A stretch of DNA of 28,306 nucleotides. Source: Planctomycetia bacterium. GTDB lineage: Bacteria; Planctomycetota; UBA1135; GCA-002686595. The position numbers were made by a program, and so were the translations under genes. Below, in pieces: positions 23,901 through 28,306 of this stretch. The stretch spans positions 1 through 28,306 of the forward strand of contig SXKQ01000098.1 in the NCBI GenBank assembly GCA_005778045.1, read 5' to 3'. The notes below the pieces were generated by a model, which saw only the letters and a program-made list of their open reading frames with translations, was not told the origin of the DNA and ran no database searches. Every line of letters starts with the position of its first letter. Positions within the stretch are counted from its first letter, which is position 1.

Positions 23901-24373
23901 ACGCGAACCTGTCGTTCGTCACTGACTGGCACGCGACGCTGCGCATCGTGCGCGACCTCGCGCGCGAGTGCGGCGAGCTCGAGCGCGCCCGCGAGCTGGC
24001 GCTCGAGCTCGTGGAGATGGCCTGGCCAGATGACGGCGAGGAGGAGGACGGCGAGTTCGGCCCCGCGCAGCACGAGGAGCTGCTCGCCGAGCTCGTCGCG
24101 CTCGCCGGCATCGAGCTCGACCGCGAGGCCCCCGAGGCCGACGAGGTGGTCGAGCGAGCCTGCGAGGTCGCCACCCTCGTCGAGACCGCTTTCGACGACC
24201 CCGCAGTCGACCACAACGCCGAGGCCCTCGACGCCGACACTCTCGAGCGCTGCGCCGCCGCCTGGGACGCCCGCGAGCGCCTCGCCACCACCCGCTCCCA
24301 GCCCGCCGAAGCCGCCTCGGCCCACGCCCGCGCCGCCGCCCTGCGCGAACGCGCCCGCAACCTCCCCACCTGA
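20912..24373 (+). CDS. STAND-like ATPase with C-terminal TPR array (1153 residues, apparent CTG start)
   Basis: From CTG 20912 the protein reads TKPLEFVARERECAELVSAF, the usual opening of STAND/AAA NTPases (FVGRERE-like). The P-loop RGPSGSGKSR is at about 36-45, and Walker B VLWIDDAQW at 179-187 with the sensor strand LLLLLCDDEFEP. A winged-helix-like region (about 290-430) and an all-alpha linker lead to nine 47-residue TPR-like units at about 574-997. The C-terminal part is acidic (WPDDGEEEDGEFG) then Ala/Arg-rich. Such proteins usually act as ATP-driven signalling or transcriptional switches, with the repeats sensing a partner. No effector domain is fused. It follows BFN by 82 bp and precedes tRNA-Ser by 29 bp. 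CTG is inferred because no standard start occurs in frame near the domain. Confidence 0.8.
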   Translation: MTKPLEFVARERECAELVSAFERVASGAGPLAIELRGPSGSGKSRLVSELYARLSASSDRNPPESAYWPPEIPMGPTARPVNPELRKAPAARDVARFLWLGVRACERLGTLQTERGTQLDELVRELELHARRGQRFGGLGAELALALAREGEMESGPRERALAGLRAALARESGATATVLWIDDAQWASDDLLALLATLWSEARASHASLLLLLCDDEFEPVRPARAELARALEASRIDLAPAGSAELATLVGSLLPGLLPHQRETLLAGVAGNVLELEERVAWLKLTRGNFFHGNRERPLSAAGEAELAHWVEGRRLRIELRVSQLATAVERLLGWSSATALDFLGAVALEYGRRMALFGLAERELVARAAPLERLPSDARVEHGRSELAFHLEAQKLWRRFGEREAEVLSQVLRDELARWINASFGEDGHWRPHDTADPETLPPNSVLALLALERTAELRDLLDMAMAELRIERDADWNDPLQAAALRAIRIAVQNDAEEQLWSRTRRCAARLEHVNWARVPESVIGSAGREALARRISSAGLPRLALAIRTSRVDLLRERGESLKDSETGIDELADALSDLGQSLWELGDNPGAELAFGEQLALMRARVAGDTAPLRRRNLSIALDNVAGLAATRGQLDFARDVYVESLAIARELASDDDSPGARRDLFLSLSNLATIDYRRGRFEDAQRMHEESLAIRRELAEQLDSDDARHDLENGLECVADIEHELGRFEAAAQKYEECLTIERELAERLGTSAHRWSVAQLLRSIADIERNSGRRGAALRRLEEAIGIARGLVAELGTPASRRELAASLRALGTLQEERNELDRARVTYSEALELARDSRGESEDSTAGLTSHAHLLCDVADIDLARDDLEGARRGYEQALAIHRQLAADVGTPDCRRDLLVVLDHLANLDERQGLTDSALARFREIADGMRAISDELGTPAARRDLSVAILRVADALRARGRPQASLELYEQCLALRLVSLERLEDSADANLSFVTDWHATLRIVRDLARECGELERARELALELVEMAWPDDGEEEDGEFGPAQHEELLAELVALAGIELDREAPEADEVVERACEVATLVETAFDDPAVDHNAEALDADTLERCAAAWDARERLATTRSQPAEAASAHARAAALRERARNLPT
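22631..23902 (+). repeat. Nine tandem 47-residue TPR-like units
   Basis: Codons 574-997 fall into nine consecutive units with a period of 47 residues (141 bp), one of them 48. The units share RRDLxxxLxxLAxI, then GRxExA, xYEExLAIxRELA and an ELGTPAxRR closing turn. The repeat is at protein level; the DNA copies are divergent, which suggests old duplication rather than recent slippage. Confidence 0.75.
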
Positions 24374-24402
24374 GCGCCGCCGCGCGCTACCATCCCTGCC
24401 AC

Positions 24403-24490
24403 GGAGGCGTGGCAGAGCGGCCGATTGCAGCGGTTTTGAAAACCGCCAGGGGGCAACTCCTCGAGGGTTCGAATCCTTCCGCCTCCGCCA
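24403..24490 (+). tRNA. tRNA-Ser (anticodon TGA)
   Basis: The acceptor stem GGAGGCG (24403-24409) pairs with CGCCTCC, followed by discriminator G and an encoded CCA (24488-24490). The anticodon arm is GCGGT / TTTGAAA / ACCGC, giving TGA and reading UCA-type serine codons. The T arm GGGTTCGAATCC and a long variable arm fit serine. Total length 88 nt. It lies 29 bp after the STAND gene and is transcribed in the same direction. Confidence 0.95.
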
Positions 24491-24818
24491 TCTGGCTTGG
24501 GCCGCGCCCCAGAGGCGGCGAGGCGGGCTGGGTTGGTCGTGCAGGGTGGCCTTGCCGAATCGTGGCCGGTAGGCGTGCTCGCTACGCGCTGCGACGGCGG
24601 CGGGGAGGATTGCGCGGTGGCTTTGGAGTCCCGAGGCTGGCCCGACGGTCTGGCGGCAGGTGCGGGGGTTGGCACGGGGATCGCTGCGGAGGAGGGCGGG
24701 GGGGCGGCTTTTGAACGTTCCGTAAAGGTCAGTTGGGATGGGGTAGGATAGGCGTCGATAGGGAGGGTCTCGGTTTCAGCCATACGCCCCCTGCATCGAA
24801 GCACCCAAGAGAAGCACC
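24491..24818. other. Intergenic region between tRNA-Ser and radical SAM gene
   Basis: This 328-bp gap has no convincing gene; frames crossing it on both strands look non-coding. A weak stem (TCTGG 24491-24495 / CCAGA 24509-24513) just after the tRNA might aid termination. A G-rich patch lies around 24680-24705. Next to it, TTGAAC (24711-24716) with TGGGAT (24734-24739, 17-bp spacing), or TAGGAT (24744-24749), are weak promoter candidates for the radical SAM gene. Confidence 0.4.
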
Positions 24819-26414
24819 GTGGTCCAGAGCGTCGCCCAGCGTCGGATGAAAGTCCTGTTCCTCGACGAGTACCTCCCGCAGGAGATGCTCGGGATCATGT
24901 GGCTCAGCCGAGCCATCAAGGATGCGGGGCACGAGACCAAGGCACTGTTCGTGCCGGACAAGGACTGGGTCGCGAAGGTCAAGGAGTACAACCCCGACGT
25001 GGTGTGCTACTCGGTCACGACCGGGATGCACGTGTACCTCGCGGAGCTCAACCAGCGCGTCAAGGCCGAGCTCCCCCACGTGGTGTCGGTGTTCGGCGGC
25101 CCGCACACGACCTTCACGCCGGAGTACATCGAGACGTCGGGCATCGACGTCATCTGCCGCGGCGAGGGCGAGCAGGCGATCGTCGAGCTGCTCGACCGCA
25201 TGGCCGCCGGCGCGGACTACAGCGATGTCCAGAACCTGTGGGTCAAGGACCGCAAGACCGGCGAGATCGCGCGCAACCCGGTGCGCCCGCTGGTGCAGAA
25301 CCTCGACGAACTCGGTCACCCCGACCGCGACGTGATCTACGAGGCCGCGCCGATCTACCGCGACAGCGACCGCAAGGTGTTCGTGACCCAGCGTGGCTGC
25401 CCGATGAACTGCTCGTTCTGCTTCCACCACGCGTGGAAGAAGAAGGTCTACAACTCGAACAACAAGGAGTACACGCGCAAGCGCTCGGTCGACCACATCA
25501 TCGCCGAGATCAACGCGGTGCGCGCCAAGTACAGCCTGAAGTTCGTGCACTTCGTCGACGACATCTTCAACCTGAAGAACAGCTGGCTCGAGGAGTTCTG
25601 TGAGCGCTTCCCGAAGGAAGTCGGGCTGCCGTTCGACGTGATCCTGATGGCTAACCTGACGACGGAGCGCCACATCGAGCTCCTGCGCAAGGCGGGCTGC
25701 GTGTACGCGCGCATCGCGATCGAGGCCGCCAATGACCACGTGCGCAACGCGATCTTCCGCAAGAACACGACGCGCCAGCAGCTCATCAACGCCTCGCAGT
25801 GGATCACGAAGCACGGCATTCGCCTCGGATCGCTCAACATCCTCGGCGCGCCGGGCGCGACGATCGAGGACGAGCTCGACACCGTACGCCTCAACGTCGA
25901 GTGCGGCGTCGACCACCCGATGGTCAGCCTGATGCAGCCCTACCCGATGTTCGACATCACCGACACGACCCAGCAGATGGGCTACGCGGTGTCGAGCCTC
26001 GACCAGTTCCCGGTCAACTTCCGGCGCTCGCTGCCGGTCGAGAGCGACCAGAAGCACCAGATCGAGAACCTGCACAAGCTGTTCCCGCTCGCCGTGCGCA
26101 ACCCGTGGATGGTCAAGTACCTGCCGAAGCTCATCAAGCCGAAGTTGATGTACCGGCCGTACCTGATCCTGTTCATGCTGCACGCCGAGTACCTCGTCGC
26201 CGAGCAATCGGGCATCTACTCGCGCGCGCAGGGGCTCTCAGGCCCGCGCTACTGGACGTGGGTGGACTTCCTGTACCGCCTGTCGACGAAGGGCGTCCTG
26301 CGCGTCTACCAAGTGCTCTTCAAGAAGTTCCAGAGCCGCTTCGCCGCGCGCGCCCGCAACATCGAGGTCGCCCTGCAGATGGGCGACGAGCGCGTCGTCG
26401 CGCACATGGACTGA
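24819..26414 (+). CDS. B12-binding-type radical SAM protein
   Basis: The 531-residue protein starts at GTG 24819, after purine-rich AGAGAAG (24808-24814); ATG 24846 is an alternative giving 522 residues. The N-terminal domain (about 10-130) has the cobalamin-binding-type Rossmann pattern: KVLFLDEYLPQEMLGIMWLS, VSVFGGPHTTFTPE and DVICRGEGE. The DxHxxG motif that ligates B12 in the base-off form is not evident. The radical SAM core begins at RGCPMNCSFC, with [4Fe-4S] cysteines 194, 198 and 201 (CxxxCxxC). The TIM-barrel part includes FVHFVDDIFNLKNSW and LGSLNILGAPGATIEDEL. The C-terminal 150 residues are basic with a hydrophobic patch, RPYLILFMLHAEYL. Substrate unknown; related proteins act in lipid, methylation or cofactor pathways. 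It stands alone, 42 bp before the lipoprotein gene. Confidence 0.85.
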   Translation: MVQSVAQRRMKVLFLDEYLPQEMLGIMWLSRAIKDAGHETKALFVPDKDWVAKVKEYNPDVVCYSVTTGMHVYLAELNQRVKAELPHVVSVFGGPHTTFTPEYIETSGIDVICRGEGEQAIVELLDRMAAGADYSDVQNLWVKDRKTGEIARNPVRPLVQNLDELGHPDRDVIYEAAPIYRDSDRKVFVTQRGCPMNCSFCFHHAWKKKVYNSNNKEYTRKRSVDHIIAEINAVRAKYSLKFVHFVDDIFNLKNSWLEEFCERFPKEVGLPFDVILMANLTTERHIELLRKAGCVYARIAIEAANDHVRNAIFRKNTTRQQLINASQWITKHGIRLGSLNILGAPGATIEDELDTVRLNVECGVDHPMVSLMQPYPMFDITDTTQQMGYAVSSLDQFPVNFRRSLPVESDQKHQIENLHKLFPLAVRNPWMVKYLPKLIKPKLMYRPYLILFMLHAEYLVAEQSGIYSRAQGLSGPRYWTWVDFLYRLSTKGVLRVYQVLFKKFQSRFAARARNIEVALQMGDERVVAHMD

Positions 26415-26440
26415 GAGAGCGGCGACAGCGCTCGCGAGTT

Positions 26441-26470
26441 AACGTGGCGCGCAGCGATGCGCGCCACGTT
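26441..26470 (+). promoter_or_regulatory. Perfect 12-bp inverted repeat spanning the lipoprotein start codon
   Basis: AACGTGGCGCGC (26441-26452) is the exact reverse complement of GCGCGCCACGTT (26459-26470), with loop AGCGAT. ATG (26457-26459) straddles the loop and the second arm. The stem would hide the ribosome site and start, or serve as a terminator for the radical SAM gene. Confidence 0.65.
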
Positions 26471-27413
26471 CGTCTTCACGCTGCTCTCGCTCGCGGCCTG
26501 TTCTGAGGCTCCGCAGCCCGAGGCACGTTCGACAGCGACGAGCGGCTCGGCGGCTCGCCCCTACATCGCGGTCCCGGGCACGCGCGTCGCGCTCGCCCCG
26601 CCGGAAGGATTCGAACCCTCGGCCAAGGTGCAGGGCTTCGAGCGCGCGGATGGCGCGGCGAAGCTGGGCGTCTTCGAGCTGCCCATGAGCTTCGCGGACG
26701 CGCTTGCGGATGCGCGCGAGAGCTGGTCGCAGGGTGGCTTCACGCTCCGGCGTGAGGAGCCGACCGAGGTCTGCGAGCATGCGGGACGACTGTTCGAGTA
26801 CGAGCGCGAGGCCAACGGAGTCGCGCGCCACGGCTGGATGGCGCTGGTCGGCGACGAGAGCGGAGCGTTGCTGCTCGTCGCGGAGTGCGACGCGCGGGCG
26901 CGGGCTGCGCTCGAGCGGCTGCTGCGCGAGTGCCTGCTCGGTGCGCGCTGGGAGCGCGCAACGGACTCCGCACTGGCCTTCGAGCTGCGCCCCGCCGAAG
27001 GGCTCGTGCTCGTCTCCGACGAGGGCTCGAGCAAGGCCTACGTCGCCGTCGGGGCGCCCTCGCCCGTGCCGCTGGGCACTTCCTTCCTGCTCGCGAGTTC
27101 CAGCACCGAGCCCCTCGACGACTCACGACTCGAGCAAGCCTGCACGGAGAGCCTCGCGGCCGCGCTGGCGACCGTCGGGGCGACGATCGCGCGCGTCGAA
27201 CGCTCGGGGCGCGCCGAGCTCAGCGGCCTGCGGGGCTGGGAGCTCGTGGCTCGCGTCCGCGATCCACGCCTTGAGGGCGAGTGGCTTGGCTACGCGGCGC
27301 TCGTGCCGCGGCCCCAAGGTCAGCTGCGTTTCCTCGGCCACGCATCCCCCACCGGAGCCGCCCGCGCGCTGGCGCAGTTCGAGCTCACGGTGCGCAGCCT
27401 GCGCCTGAGGTGA
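26457..27413 (+). CDS. Putative lipoprotein of unknown function
   Basis: The 318-residue product begins MRATFVFTLLSLAACSEAP with a good lipobox (LAAC, Cys15), so it should be a membrane-anchored lipoprotein. The mature part has a Thr/Ser/Ala linker, then two similar alternating beta/alpha segments: RVALAPPEGFEPSAKVQGFE and LAFELRPAEGLVLVSDEG. Both halves carry strands that end in Gly-rich turns. The C-terminal region (GLRGWELVARVRDPRLEGEW, QLRFLGHASP) resembles small domains such as PsbP or DUF1795-like folds, but no confident family call is possible. ATG 26457 is the only start giving the signal. It is covered by a perfect inverted repeat and lacks an SD, so translation may be regulated or coupled to the radical SAM gene 42 bp upstream. 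Confidence 0.7.
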   Translation: MRATFVFTLLSLAACSEAPQPEARSTATSGSAARPYIAVPGTRVALAPPEGFEPSAKVQGFERADGAAKLGVFELPMSFADALADARESWSQGGFTLRREEPTEVCEHAGRLFEYEREANGVARHGWMALVGDESGALLLVAECDARARAALERLLRECLLGARWERATDSALAFELRPAEGLVLVSDEGSSKAYVAVGAPSPVPLGTSFLLASSSTEPLDDSRLEQACTESLAAALATVGATIARVERSGRAELSGLRGWELVARVRDPRLEGEWLGYAALVPRPQGQLRFLGHASPTGAARALAQFELTVRSLRLR

Positions 27414-27458
27414 GTACGCGGTGCCGCGAGGGGCCGCTACGCAGTGCGTGCGCGCGAG

Positions 27459-27487
27459 GTCCCGACTCGGGACGAGTCGAGCTCGAC
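27459..27487. repeat. Three overlapping dyads upstream of the FG-GAP gene
   Basis: GTCCCGACTCGGGAC (27459-27473) has 7-bp arms around one base. CGACTC (27463-27468) pairs with GAGTCG (27474-27479). GTCGAGCTCGAC (27476-27487) is a perfect 12-bp palindrome. They overlap, so only one or two can form at once. They could be a terminator after the lipoprotein gene or a regulator site. Confidence 0.4.
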
Positions 27488-27596
27488 GCAACGCGGGGCT
27501 TGGATGCGAATGGCCGGCGGCCCGGCGTGGGCGTGAAGCGCCCGACCTCGCGAACTGCGCTTGGACCCGCGCCAGCCAGCCGACGGCTCACTCCAC

Positions 27597-27601
27597 AAGG
27601 A
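27597..27601 (+). promoter_or_regulatory. SD (AAGGA) deciding the GTG start of the FG-GAP gene
   Basis: AAGGA (27597-27601) stands 9 nt before GTG 27611. It supports this start over upstream frame codons, which give no signal peptide. Confidence 0.55.
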
Positions 27602-27610
27602 AGTGGAGCC

Positions 27611-28306
27611 GTGAAGTGCGCATCCCTCAGCGTCCCGCTGGCGCTCGCCCTCGCATCTGTGGCCGCGGCGCAGATCCAGTTGGAGTCCTTCGACCCGGTC
27701 CACACCGGCGACGACCCCAAGAACGTGGCCGCTGCCGACCTCGACGGTGACGGCCATCTGGACGTCGCGGTCCTCGGCCCCGACACCAACGACCTGTGGG
27801 TCTTCCACACCCTCGGGAACGCGCACCTCGTGCAGATCGCGTGCATCCAGCTCGGCGCCGGTCCCAAGCAGCTCGAGACCAACGGGCCCGACGGTGACGG
27901 TGGCCTCGACTTCGTGGCCATCAACGAGCTCTCGAGCTCGCTGTCGATCGTGATCAACGACGGCTCGGGCTTCTTCAGTGCCCGCCCGGAGAGCCCGATC
28001 GACATCACGCCCAAGGGGCGGTCGGCGGCTTCTCCTTCACCCGCGGCCTGCTGCGCCTCGGCGACCTCGCCATTGCGGAGTACGACAGCCACTCGATCCA
28101 GGTGGTGCACAACCTCGGCAAAGCGACTTCGTCGCCAAGGCGGCGCTCTCCATGCCGGGCAGCTCGCACCTCGAGGGGCTCGTCGTGCGCGACTTCGACA
28201 ACGACGGGCTCGAGGACGAGGCGGCGTGCCACAGCGGCGCCACGAACCGTCGCGTCGCGCTCTTCTATCGTGAAGGCACGAGCTTCAGCACACCGGTGCT
28301 CCACAG
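27611..28306 (+). CDS. Secreted FG-GAP/VCBS repeat protein, cut by right edge and carrying two frameshifts
   Basis: GTG 27611 opens a signal peptide (KCASLSVPLALALASVAAAQ). Residues 35 onward show FG-GAP repeats with calcium-binding-type turns: NVAAADLDGDGHLDVAVLGP and ETNGPDGDGGLDFVAINELS. The frame breaks at about 28015-28018: a GGGG run needs one more G to continue as GAVGGFSFTRGLL. It breaks again at 28123-28124, where AAAGCGAC needs one more G for GKGDFVAKAAL. Restored, the frame continues VVRDFDNDGLEDEAACHSG to the edge. Two single-base losses about 110 bp apart suggest an assembly or sequencing error rather than a true pseudogene. Extracellular beta-propeller adhesion or cell-surface proteins of this kind are abundant in planctomycetes. 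Confidence 0.8.

Noticed and set aside
24711..24749. TTGAAC / TAGGAT promoter for the radical SAM gene
   Set aside because: The 27-bp spacing is too long. The alternative TGGGAT matches only three of six positions. Mentioned only as weak candidates.
24497..24751. 84-residue plus-strand ORF downstream of tRNA-Ser
   Set aside because: It is Gly/Ala-rich, has no SD and no recognisable pattern, and its opening overlaps the tRNA 3' flank. Typical of random GC-rich open frames.
23842..24804. Minus-strand 320-residue ORF running through the tRNA-Ser gene and into the STAND gene
   Set aside because: It is antisense to two strong features and its low-complexity Ser/Arg/Pro composition is a shadow of GC-rich coding. 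The peptide encoded by the antisense tRNA is a known annotation artefact.
1..28306. General reassignment of TAG to an amino acid, suggested by the Walker A amber
   Set aside because: At least four genes in the window end cleanly in TAG with the next gene starting right after, so TAG acts as a stop.
1..28306. CRISPR arrays, transposases, integrases, phage genes or rRNA
   Set aside because: No short direct-repeat array, no recombinase motif and no rRNA segment was recognised in reading the window.

Overview
This 28.3 kb window is a GC-rich bacterial chromosome segment, roughly 70% GC by eye. It is gene-dense and mostly ordinary housekeeping and cell-envelope content. No plasmid, phage, insertion sequence or CRISPR signature was seen. 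Several features suggest a GC-rich member of the Planctomycetota: a YdjY-type protein, a GldF/GldG plus DUF4340 cassette, a STAND-like ATPase with 47-residue TPR units, a ThyX thymidylate synthase and a secreted FG-GAP/VCBS protein. Myxococcota or a related GC-rich phylum cannot be excluded, because no rRNA or other phylogenetic marker is present.

Left part (1-6014). A thioredoxin-fold protein runs off the left edge on the minus strand. A plus-strand ABC operon follows: ATPase, six-helix permease, GldG-like auxiliary protein and DUF4340 protein. The ATPase has an in-frame TAG exactly at the Walker A lysine codon, although the rest of the gene is intact. A 15-bp hairpin closes the operon against a convergent orphan DNA methyltransferase.

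Middle (6079-15037). The methyltransferase diverges from a small alpha/beta hydrolase, with only 23 bp between start codons. Next come a 57-residue one-helix membrane protein (minus) and a five-gene minus-strand run, in transcription order YdjY-like protein, membrane protein, myo-inositol-1-phosphate synthase, SAM methyltransferase and M3 metallopeptidase. The first two junctions of that run are ATGA overlaps. A short DUF6265-like lipoprotein (plus) and thyX (minus) converge and share the bases CTAG as overlapping stop codons. ThyX carries an insertion of about 26 residues inside its signature motif.

Right-middle (15068-20829). A second minus-strand run reads L-asparaginase II, NnrD, then a 924-residue secreted HEAT-like protein, with 4-bp and 37-bp overlaps, and thyX lies 30 bp further on. 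Divergent from it are a membrane zinc-ribbon protein, possibly on a leaderless transcript, and a BFN-domain protein.

Right part (20912-28306). A 1153-residue STAND-like ATPase apparently begins at CTG and carries nine tandem 47-residue TPR units. It is followed by tRNA-Ser(UGA), a B12-type radical SAM protein, a lipoprotein whose start codon sits inside a perfect 12-bp inverted repeat, and a secreted FG-GAP protein. The last gene runs off the right edge and contains two single-base deletions, probably assembly errors.

No multi-gene system that is clearly new was found. The most unusual points are the Walker A amber codon, the ThyX insertion, the hairpin across the lipoprotein start, and the CTG-started nine-repeat ATPase.
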